A stretch of DNA of 6,403 nt from Euryarchaeota archaeon UBA60 (GTDB lineage Archaea; Thermoplasmatota; Poseidoniia; Poseidoniales; Poseidoniaceae), in NCBI GenBank assembly GCA_002503395.1, contig DARQ01000101.1, forward strand, positions 6,362 to 12,764, given 5' to 3'. Numbering within the stretch: the first letter of the stretch is position 1; every line of letters begins with the position of its first letter. A program made the position numbers and the translations under genes. Shown here one piece after another: positions 1 through 6,403 of the stretch. The notes below the pieces were generated by a model, which saw only the letters and a list, made by a program, of their open reading frames with translations, made no database searches and was not told the origin of the DNA.

Positions 1-3000
1 ATTCTCTCGATATTATTTGCCTCGTTGAACTCCTCTTCACCGAACCAAGAGGTTCCCGCGGTCGTGTTATCAAAAATGGATTCCACCTCGACCATGTACA
101 CTCCTTGGTTAAAGTCGTGCGAGCCGATGGTTACCTTCTGTTCGCCCTCTGCATCCAATCCAGAGACCGAGGAACTGACTACTGCATCTTGAACGAAACT
201 GAATTCTTTGATGACGATATTGTCGAAACCGATGCCTCTAAGCCCATCGTTCAATCCATTATGACCATCATCATCTGATTGGAATTCAAATGTAACGTCG
301 GTCAAGGTACCCTTCAGGGACATGCATTCCCGATTCCAGTCATTGCCATTTAGTGCGGTCTGGTTGAGAATGTAGAGATGGGTGAGGTCGATACTCTGGC
401 TCTTGACCGCACCCTCACTATCGAAAAAGACATTGTAATTGCCCGCATCCTCTTGATTATTCGTTGGGTCACCGATAAAGGTAATTTCCTTTTGGTCAAT
501 TTCGGTCTCGTTGATCGGATCGATGAATCCGTCACCATCCTCGTCGACAAAGCAAGTTCCGTCCTCATTGAAATCATTCCATTGCCCGAGTATAATACCA
601 TCGCCTAGAACACCGGCACGGTCCCAGTCCAGACCGAGGGCAACATAGTCATTGACTTCGTATTTGGATCCATCCAAATCGATGTAGAAGAAGGTCTCAG
701 CGAAATAGTCGAATGATAGCGAAGCGAAATCTCCCTGCATTGCAGTCAAGTCAATTTCTTTGAGCGCGAACGACTCATTCCATACATCCTCGTATCCTAG
801 ATTAGCGCTCACTTGATGATGCCCGAACCAGTAGGCACTGCTATTGAAGAGAGGAGAGGCAGTTCCCGAATCTGTGAGGATTACACCTTGGCCATCACCA
901 CTATTATCGTCGGTATAGCGGTAGCCATTCTCGCCGCCTTCAAAGTCCTCTTCACATGTTTTTGGGGTCGGGCCACAGTTGATGTCGTTCGGCACCGCAC
1001 TGTAAATTGTCGCCTCAACATCGAAGTCGACCATGGTATTTCCATAGTGGGCGACCGTGGCAATGATGTCTTGAACGCCCTCAGCATAGGTTGCTCCGGG
1101 TTCAAAGGAATCGATACTAACAACCGACGGGTCGAAGATATTCAGGGTGGTGATATAACCGGTCAACTCGTCATTTATCGGTTGTTGGTCGGGACCATAA
1201 CTCAAGGTTGCACTGATGCGATATGTGGTGTCGTTGGCAAAGTTCGCCTGTATCGAGGCCTCGTATTCTTCACCCGGTTGTAGATTATTCATGTTGATAT
1301 TGGACTGCTGGGTCTGCGGGCTACCGGTGAAAGCGGTGTTCTGCTTCCAGATGGTCACGTTGTCGATAGCATAGCCGTCGCGGCCTTGCCAACTTTGGTC
1401 ATCGCTGTTGGAAACACTTCCTTCAAAGCCGGTGCGCAAGCGGAAACGGATATCGACGGTCTGGCCAGCCCAAGGCGAAAGGTCGAATGCGCCGACGCCC
1501 TCCTCGGTGAAGTTGCTCCAACCGTAATATGTGCCTGCATTCCTGATGCCGTACCAAAGATTGCTTTCGGCGGCGGCCCCGTAGGCGTAAATCTTCTCGA
1601 CCCGCTCCCTGTCGTAACCACCCCATATGCTCGAGCCGGACCAGCAAGCTCCGTCTAGGAATGCCGAGGTCGGGCAATTGATTGTCGACCAACCCCTTTC
1701 TTCGCTGTAGATTTCGACCATCGCGACATCATCCCAAAGATCGCCTAGCAACCATTGGTTATTCGCATCGACACTTCCCAGTGCACCGAAGCCGAGGTGA
1801 CGGAATAGTTCGACCGATAGCCAGGCCCGGTCGCTACCGGATAGGTCGACGTCTTCAAGCACCATGGCTTCGTCCCAGTTGCGATCGTAACCAGACCACA
1901 CGACTCCGGAATCATTGGTTTTCATCACCCCGTCCCACATGAAATTGGTAGGGTTATTTCCAGTCCAGTTAGCGGTCGAGTTGACATCGTTATTGCCCAT
2001 GCTGGCGGATGGTAAACCGGTTGAGTGGTTGGTCTCCAGATGCCAGTTATTGCCATCGTGCAGATAGTCTTCGTAGGCCCAATTACATCCGCCACCACAT
2101 CCGGACTTGCTCTCGGCGCTATCCCAATCATAAGCATATACGGTTTGGTTCTGAGAATTGGCCTCATCGACTACTTTCATCTCCAAGGTCAAGGTTGCCT
2201 GACCGTTGAGAACATTCATTCCGGTATTCGTCACCGTGACATTGACATCACGTTGGCCTTCGCCTACGGCTCCGATATATCGGTCGACCGGTGAGATATC
2301 AATGCTCGAGACCTCCAAGTCGATATTATCCATCTCGACGATTGTTATGGTATCGTACTGACCGGCCCAGCCCGCGTTGTCGATCCAATTGCCGAAGTTG
2401 TAACTGGTATGACCGACGACGATATCCAACGGGCTTGAAGCCCCACCGACAAGTTGCCCGACCTCAGCCATAAGTGGGCGGCGACCGGTATTATAGGACA
2501 GTGAATTCAAGTGACCGCCACTTCCATCTGACAGTGTCACCTGTACCGTCGAAGGTGGGGTGAGGTAGTAATTTCCTTCAACCGATCCGGAACTGCTGGT
2601 TGAATTAATCTGCTCGGCGATGGTCGGATTGATGAAATCGGCTTCGCCATCTCCATTGAGGTCGGCTATCGTTAATTCGTAGGTGATATAGGGTCCGATA
2701 TAGACCTGCGAAGTGGACGACCAAGTTCCACTGCTGGAACTCGTTCGGTAGGTCACATTCTCGGTATTCTCCTGGGTCTGGGCCATCACGTCGATGTCGC
2801 CATCGCCATTGATGTCGGCGATGTTGAAACCACCCCAGCCGTTTCCAAACGCCCACGGGCCGTTCATTGTTGCTGTGCTGGTGGTGGCGGGGAAAGTATT
2901 GGTCAGACACGAGAATTCCATTACCGACACGTTATCGTCATGACCGAATGTAGTGTATTGCCCGGTTTGATAATTTGCTCCACGCAAGACTAGGAACCAA

Positions 3001-3761
3001 ACATCCAAATCGGTACATTGGCCACCCAAGTTGGTTTCGGTCTCGCCGAAATCACCGAGTTCAAAGTCGATGAATCGAGCTTGGGTCGAGGCACCTAGAT
3101 TCGTCGCAGAACCTTGTTGGTTAGATGATGTAATAGGCCCGCGGTAGGTGACAAGGCGTTGGGTGGTGATATCGGGCAGAAGGTCGAGAACGACAATATC
3201 GTCGGTACCGTCCTTATCGACGTCATCTACCGCCAGGTCCCAGGCCCAGAAGTGGGTGAAACGGGCTTTGATTGAGAACGTACCTGTTTCACAGCCGTCA
3301 TTTTCGAGTATGGTAACGTTACCCGGTTGACCAGCCGGTTGACCTGAGTCGTCGGTCCTGAATGGGTTATTGCGCTGGAAGATGACAATATCATCAACGC
3401 CGTCACCGGTCACATCCCCGGTTTCGACCATGCGTACCCAGGCGAATTCTTCCCACTCGGCATTGTGGCTCTGGTTGCCCGACACCCAGATGTCATCGCG
3501 CTGGCTGAAATCACCATTATCATTCCACAGCACACTCATCGAGTGGGTGCCTTCGGTCGCCAGAGCGATATCTTGGTCGCCATCACAATCGAAGTCGCCG
3601 AAGGCGATATCTTCAGGGTCGCGATTAGTCGTATAATTTCGTGCGATTGAAGCGCTGGTAAAGGTCGCAGAAGCTGCAATTGAAAACAACATTATCAGCA
3701 CCAGACCGATACTTCGGGCGCGCTTGGCTAGTTGCTCGTTCTTCATCGACATCATCATCAT
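1..3761 (-). CDS. Giant secreted FG-GAP/VCBS and CARDB-like multidomain protein (3'-truncated by window edge)
   Basis: Probably an exported cell-surface or extracellular protein. Its ligand is unknown and no catalytic motif is visible. The frame is open to base 3, giving over 1248 residues; the C terminus is off the left edge. Numbering from ATG 3746: signal peptide 1-27 or 1-32 (K2, K8, R9, R11, hydrophobic 13-25, ASA or TSA cleavage site); FG-GAP/VCBS loops near 48-64, 107-122, 171-187, 308-321 and 359-372, such as DINGDGDID; CARDB-like strands 474-540 and 802-870 flanking a jelly-roll of MAM/immune-inhibitor-A type at 554-801, which includes DLSPWAGQTVDIRFRLR and ends in AIDNVTIW; CARDB-like strands 873-918 and 1187-1248 flanking a second jelly-roll at 931-1186. 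About 20 N-x-S/T sequons and 12 cysteines are present. In-frame ATGs stand at 3779, 3761-3752 and 3746. I chose 3761 because a TATA-like box lies about 26 bases upstream, but 3746 gives the cleanest signal peptide. It could be an adhesin or a secreted-enzyme scaffold. Confidence 0.9.
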   Translation of the reverse strand, partial: MMMMSMKNEQLAKRARSIGLVLIMLFSIAASATFTSASIARNYTTNRDPEDIAFGDFDCDGDQDIALATEGTHSMSVLWNDNGDFSQRDDIWVSGNQSHNAEWEEFAWVRMVETGDVTGDGVDDIVIFQRNNPFRTDDSGQPAGQPGNVTILENDGCETGTFSIKARFTHFWAWDLAVDDVDKDGTDDIVVLDLLPDITTQRLVTYRGPITSSNQQGSATNLGASTQARFIDFELGDFGETETNLGGQCTDLDVWFLVLRGANYQTGQYTTFGHDDNVSVMEFSCLTNTFPATTSTATMNGPWAFGNGWGGFNIADINGDGDIDVMAQTQENTENVTYRTSSSSGTWSSTSQVYIGPYITYELTIADLNGDGEADFINPTIAEQINSTSSSGSVEGNYYLTPPSTVQVTLSDGSGGHLNSLSYNTGRRPLMAEVGQLVGGASSPLDIVVGHTSYNFGNWIDNAGWAGQYDTITIVEMDNIDLEVSSIDISPVDRYIGAVGEGQRDVNVTVTNTGMNVLNGQATLTLEMKVVDEANSQNQTVYAYDWDSAESKSGCGGGCNWAYEDYLHDGNNWHLETNHSTGLPSASMGNNDVNSTANWTGNNPTNFMWDGVMKTNDSGVVWSGYDRNWDEAMVLEDVDLSGSDRAWLSVELFRHLGFGALGSVDANNQWLLGDLWDDVAMVEIYSEERGWSTINCPTSAFLDGACWSGSSIWGGYDRERVEKIYAYGAAAESNLWYGIRNAGTYYGWSNFTEEGVGAFDLSPWAGQTVDIRFRLRTGFEGSVSNSDDQSWQGRDGYAIDNVTIWKQNTAFTGSPQTQQSNINMNNLQPGEEYEASIQANFANDTTYRISATLSYGPDQQPINDELTGYITTLNIFDPSVVSIDSFEPGATYAEGVQDIIATVAHYGNTMVDFDVEATIYSAVPNDINCGPTPKTCEEDFEGGENGYRYTDDNSGDGQGVILTDSGTASPLFNSSAYWFGHHQVSANLGYEDVWNESFALKEIDLTAMQGDFASLSFDYFAETFFYIDLDGSKYEVNDYVALGLDWDRAGVLGDGIILGQWNDFNEDGTCFVDEDGDGFIDPINETEIDQKEITFIGDPTNNQEDAGNYNVFFDSEGAVKSQSIDLTHLYILNQTALNGNDWNRECMSLKGTLTDVTFEFQSDDDGHNGLNDGLRGIGFDNIVIKEFSFVQDAVVSSSVSGLDAEGEQKVTIGSHDFNQGVYMVEVESIFDNTTAGTSWFGEEEFNEANNIER
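2631..3608 (-). repeat. Five FG-GAP/VCBS calcium-loop repeats in the large secreted protein
   Basis: This segment encodes five copies of the pattern hydrophobic-x-x-G/A-D-h-(D/N/T)-x-D-G-x-x-D-h-h. The loops read DFDCDGDQD, DVTGDGVDD, DVDKDGTDD, DINGDGDID and DLNGDGEAD (residues 51-59, 111-119, 175-183, 311-319 and 362-370 from ATG 3746). A sixth, degenerate blade without the Asp loop may follow at residues 424-445 (MAEVGQLVG then LDIVVGHT). In the known family such repeats are blades of a beta-propeller with Ca2+ bound in the Asp-rich loop. Spacing between loops is uneven (about 60, 64, 136 and 51 residues), so the third and fourth blades either have long insertions or a further degenerate blade lies between them. 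The repeats are at protein level; there is no long DNA-level repetition. Confidence 0.85.
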
Positions 3762-3779
3762 CGACGTTTCGGTAATCAT

Positions 3780-3800
3780 CGATGTATTAAATCCCTCCCC
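3780..3800 (-). promoter_or_regulatory. TATA-like box with purine-rich flank upstream of the large secreted-protein gene
   Basis: Read on the minus strand, a G-rich purine run (GGGGAGGGA, 3800-3792) is followed by TTTAATA at 3791-3785. If this is an archaeal TATA box, transcription should begin about 25 bases downstream, near 3762, which is next to the ATG run at 3761-3752 and would give a leaderless or near-leaderless mRNA. The alternative reading is that GGAGG (3798-3794) is a Shine-Dalgarno for ATG 3779, but the 14-base spacing is long. The two readings exclude each other. I favour the TATA reading because it places a start next to the signal-peptide frame. Confidence 0.4.
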
Positions 3801-3869
3801 TTACGCGTGACCGGCGCGAGCCGTAAAATGAAGTGCAGTTGGCCGATTATGATACCCGTGCGCCGATTT

Positions 3870-3887
3870 GATTCACATCCGTGAATC
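3870..3887 (-). repeat. Perfect inverted repeat spanning the stop codon of the small hypothetical gene
   Basis: The arms GATTCAC (3870-3876) and GTGAATC (3881-3887) are exact reverse complements separated by a 4-base loop, ATCC on the plus strand. The TGA stop of the 233-residue gene (3875-3873) lies inside the 3' arm on the coding strand. The transcript could form a 7-bp hairpin at the end of the coding region. There is no strong U-tract immediately after it; the nearest run is TTTT at 3828-3825. It therefore does not look like a classical bacterial terminator. It could be an mRNA end or stability element, or an operator for the downstream gene. Confidence 0.5.
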
Positions 3888-4574
3888 GAGCCATTTCGGA
3901 TTGGGGCCGTAGCCAGTTCGGTCACCGCCGTGCACCTTCACCAATTTTCCCTGCCGAAACAGATTCTCGAGCCATAGATCCAATTCCATGCCAGCGCGGT
4001 CCCCGAGCAGAGAGGACGACGACTTTTCGATGGTCTCCAACGCCAGCGCCGAAAGCCCATACTTGCGCACGACAATCCGCATCAATTCTCGCAACCACGC
4101 CTCTGCCATAGGGTCACTGACCAGTGGTCCTTGAGCCGGAAGAGGTTCTTCTATTCCCTCCAGGTCCATGGCCAATTGTTGGGCATTGGGTTTGTCGGGA
4201 ATCTCTATTCCCAGTTTTGCCATTTCAGCGTGTATATCGAGCGAGCCTATCGGCCTGCGCACGACCGGGATTCGGCTCGGGTCTGGCGGTGGCCCCATAT
4301 CGATAGGTTCAGAGTCGGGAAGTATCTCAGTATCATCATCGAGTTGCAGGTCTTCTTCAGATTCATCGACCTCATCATCAAGTTCTTTGGCATTAGAACT
4401 GCGATTGAGTGAAACCGTATTTGCGGCGAGAGGTTGCAACCATCCGGCATCGGAAAGACCGAGTTCTTCCCTAATCTTCCCGACCCACTCGGCATCACCT
4501 TCAATCCGAATATCGATATTCTCGTCTGGGAGTCGGAACAGAAAGCGCACCGGCCCGCGAATTTCTCCGCTCAT
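3873..4574 (-). CDS. Hypothetical protein with acidic linker and possible C-terminal winged-helix-like domain
   Basis: I do not recognise a named family. From ATG 4574 it is 233 residues, with no signal peptide or membrane segment, so probably cytoplasmic. Residues 1-42 form a compact alpha/beta-looking segment (strand GPVRFLFRL, strand DIRIEG, helix EWVGKIREELGL). Residues 62-92 are a strongly acidic, probably disordered linker. Residues 93-153 are proline-rich, with VVRRPIG and a short helix. Residues 154-233 are mainly helical (WLRELMRIVVRKYGL, MELDLWLENLFRQGKL) and end in a basic, glycine-containing tail that could be the wing of a winged helix; that is a guess. The frame stays open upstream to a TTG at 4721, overlapping the aconitase stop, with further ATGs at 4646 and 4637. 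I chose 4574 because the upstream peptide is proline-rich with no domain pattern, and I see no good Shine-Dalgarno before the TTG. The start is uncertain, but the reading frame is not. Confidence 0.8.
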   Translation of the reverse strand: MSGEIRGPVRFLFRLPDENIDIRIEGDAEWVGKIREELGLSDAGWLQPLAANTVSLNRSSNAKELDDEVDESEEDLQLDDDTEILPDSEPIDMGPPPDPSRIPVVRRPIGSLDIHAEMAKLGIEIPDKPNAQQLAMDLEGIEEPLPAQGPLVSDPMAEAWLRELMRIVVRKYGLSALALETIEKSSSSLLGDRAGMELDLWLENLFRQGKLVKVHGGDRTGYGPNPKWLDSRM

Positions 4575-4713
4575 GCACCATCGCTCACAGGCTAGGCCAT
4601 GAACCCATCGATTTCGCTGACTCCGCAGCGCAATCATTGACGGCATAGAGGTGATTGGTGAGTGGAAGAGGGGGTATTGTAGTGGCCTAGGGGTGGCTGG
4701 TGGAGGCAAAGAT

Positions 4714-6403
4714 TCACTCAAGAGCCATCTTACGAATCACCGTATGCAGTATCCCACCATTTCTGTAGTATTCGACATCGACCGGTGTGTCGAGCCGAAT
4801 CTGGGCGCGAAATATCGTTTGCCTGCCGTTTTGGGCGGTCGCAGTGATGTCCAACCACTGCAGTGGCTCGACCGCATCATCGATTGGCAGATCGAAATAT
4901 TCACTGCCATCAAGTCCTAGAGAATCAGCGTCCTCACCTTCTGCAAAACATAGTGGTAGCACTCCCATGCCGACCAGATTAGAGCGGTGAATGCGCTCAT
5001 ATGAAGTTGCGATGACCGCTTTGACGCCGAGCAACAGAGTACCTTTGGCAGCCCAGTCGCGGGATGAACCGGTACCATATTGCGAGCCTGCCAATACCAC
5101 TAGGGGGGTGGAATCTTCGCCGTATTGTAGTGCCGCATCGTAGATGGAAAGAACTTCTCCGGTGGGGAAGTGGGTAGTGAATCCGCCTTCGGTCCCAGGT
5201 GCTAATAGGTTGCGAATTCTCACGTTAGCGAAGGTCCCTCGAACCATCACCTCGTGGTTTCCGCGGCGGCTGCCGAAGGAATTGAAATCACGTGGGGCAA
5301 CGCCGTGTTCCACCAGATACTGACCGGCGGAGCCGGAGTGTGGAAAGGCACCGGCTGGTGAGATGTGGTCGGTGGTGATTGAGTCACCCAATTTGAGTAG
5401 ACAGCGGGCCGCCACAATAGGGGTAATCGGGGTGATCTCGGGGGTTATTCCAGCGAAGAAAGTCGGAAGGCGGATGTAGGTCGAGTCTTCCTCCCAGGGG
5501 TAGAGGTCGCTGGCTGAAACTGGGATGGCATCCCACTTTTCTTCCTGCATTATACTTGCATATCTTTCGGTGAACATCTCAGGGGTAATGGAGAGGCGGA
5601 TGGTCTCCCCGATCTCCTCATCGCTGGGCCAGATGTCTGCCAGCATTACTGGTTTTCCTTCACCATCATGGCCGAGCGGCTCACTGGCCATGTCGATATC
5701 CAAGGTTCCAGCCAGAGCATAGGCCACCACCAAAGGAGGGCTGGCAAGATATGAGGCCTGGACCTTCTGATGAATCCGACCCTCAAAATTCCGATTGCCG
5801 GAAAGTACCGAGGCAGCGACCAGATGACCTGCATCGATAGCCGCCTCAATCGGCGGTTCCAGCGGTCCTGAATTTCCGATACAAGTCGTGCAACCATAGC
5901 CGACCGTGTTGAATCCCAAAGCGGATAGATCTCCGTCCAATCCTGAGGCTCGGTAATAATCCGTGACCACTCTTGAGCCCGGAGCGAGCGAGGTTTTCAC
6001 CCACGGTTTGACCTCAAGGCCTCGGGCTCTGGCGTTTCTTGCCACCAGACCTGCGGCAAGCATCACGCTGGGGTTGCTGGTATTGGTGCACGAGGTGATT
6101 GCGGCGATTACGACATCGCCGTGTTGTAAGCAATAATCCGTGCCTTCTACCGGTACTTTGAGAGCCACTTCATCGGCTGAAATCCCATGCCCATGATGAC
6201 CGAGGGGGCCGCTAAGACTGTCGTGCCAGTGCGCCTTCATCGCCACCAGTTCAACCCGGTCTTGGGGTCGCTTCGGTCCAGCCAGAGCGGGCTCCACCTC
6301 GGACAGGTCCTGCACAAGGGTTGTGGTGTACTCCGGAGTCGGCTGTTCGGACGAATACCACAGGTGATTCGCTCGGCAATATGCTTCGACATTTGCCACT
6401 TGC
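4714..6403 (-). CDS. acnA: Aconitate hydratase, AcnA/IRP type (5'-truncated by window edge)
   Basis: Cytoplasmic [4Fe-4S] enzyme that interconverts citrate and isocitrate through cis-aconitate in the TCA cycle. About 562 codons are visible against a usual ~890, so roughly the first 330 residues lie off the right edge. The frame is open to the edge, and the in-frame GTG at 6399 is an internal valine, not a start. Numbering from that GTG, the cluster cysteines are C104 in SCTNTS and C170 and C173 in CTTCIGNSGP. The GPKRPQDR signature is at 41-48, GDSITTDHISPAG at 338-350 and SRRGNHEVM at 377-385. SSRDWAAKG at 445-453 carries the active-site serine and arginine, and YERIHRSNL is at 467-475. The order and spacing match bacterial AcnA along the whole visible length and no key residue is missing. 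The gene ends with TGA at 4716-4714. The next gene on the same strand follows after about 139 bases if the ATG at 4574 is its start. Confidence 0.97.
   Translation of the reverse strand, partial: QVANVEAYCRANHLWYSSEQPTPEYTTTLVQDLSEVEPALAGPKRPQDRVELVAMKAHWHDSLSGPLGHHGHGISADEVALKVPVEGTDYCLQHGDVVIAAITSCTNTSNPSVMLAAGLVARNARARGLEVKPWVKTSLAPGSRVVTDYYRASGLDGDLSALGFNTVGYGCTTCIGNSGPLEPPIEAAIDAGHLVAASVLSGNRNFEGRIHQKVQASYLASPPLVVAYALAGTLDIDMASEPLGHDGEGKPVMLADIWPSDEEIGETIRLSITPEMFTERYASIMQEEKWDAIPVSASDLYPWEEDSTYIRLPTFFAGITPEITPITPIVAARCLLKLGDSITTDHISPAGAFPHSGSAGQYLVEHGVAPRDFNSFGSRRGNHEVMVRGTFANVRIRNLLAPGTEGGFTTHFPTGEVLSIYDAALQYGEDSTPLVVLAGSQYGTGSSRDWAAKGTLLLGVKAVIATSYERIHRSNLVGMGVLPLCFAEGEDADSLGLDGSEYFDLPIDDAVEPLQWLDITATAQNGRQTIFRAQIRLDTPVDVEYYRNGGILHTVIRKMALE

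Noticed and set aside
813..1283. Plus-strand open frame of 156 codons with a hydrophobic stretch that resembles a membrane segment
   Set aside because: It lies wholly inside the large minus-strand gene, whose translation is domain-coherent here (CARDB-like half and start of the second jelly-roll). The hydrophobicity is an antisense by-product.
2605..2910. Minus-strand frame of 101 codons rich in His, Arg and Trp
   Set aside because: It is in a different frame from the large gene, and its composition is what an off-frame reading of Asp/Gly-rich FG-GAP loops gives.
3812..3823. Short stem CGGC-GCGA-GCCG between the small gene and the secreted-protein gene
   Set aside because: Only 4 bp of stem; likely by chance in GC-rich spacer, and it competes with an equally weak TTACG/CGTAA pairing.
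4168..4602. Plus-strand open frame of 144 codons, serine-rich
   Set aside because: It is antisense to the acidic linker gene; runs of Asp/Glu codons on the minus strand read as serine-rich on the plus strand. No start signal or domain pattern.
4575..4721. N-terminal extension of the small gene from TTG 4721, overlapping the aconitase stop by 8 bases
   Set aside because: The overlap would suit translational coupling, but the extra 49 residues are proline-rich with no domain pattern and I see no Shine-Dalgarno before the TTG. ATG 4646 or 4637 cannot be excluded.
5646..5897. Minus-strand frame of 83 codons inside the aconitase region
   Set aside because: It is an off-frame reading of a highly conserved aconitase segment that includes the SGNRNFEGRIH motif; not an independent gene.

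Overview
The window holds parts or all of three protein genes, all read leftwards on the minus strand. Two of them run off the window edges. From right to left they are: the C-terminal ~60% of an AcnA-type aconitase (right edge to 4714), a complete small protein of unknown function (about 4574 to 3873), and the N-terminal ~1250 residues of a very large secreted protein (about 3761 to the left edge). The plus strand shows only shadow frames. I saw no RNA gene, insertion sequence, CRISPR array or phage element.

The organism is most likely a marine planktonic archaeon of the Poseidoniales (Marine Group II) type. That is an inference from style and not a proof. It rests on a giant exported protein built from FG-GAP/VCBS calcium-loop repeats plus CARDB-like and jelly-roll domains and rich in N-glycosylation sequons; a small protein with an acidic linker that matches no widespread family I know; and a TATA-like box placed where a near-leaderless transcript would need it. 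The aconitase alone would fit many bacteria and archaea.

The large left-hand gene is easy to miss because it has no stop codon inside the window. I translated it from the start region to base 3 and found no stop or frameshift. It has a signal peptide, then five FG-GAP/VCBS loops, then a region that appears to contain two CARDB-like beta-sandwich domains. Each of these seems to be interrupted by a jelly-roll domain of the MAM / immune-inhibitor-A accessory type. The C terminus, and so any anchor or enzyme domain, lies outside the window.

The three genes have no obvious joint function. Aconitase is a cytoplasmic TCA-cycle enzyme, the middle protein looks cytoplasmic, and the third is exported. 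The gaps of about 139 and 111 bases and a hairpin at the stop of the middle gene argue for separate transcription units over a tight operon.
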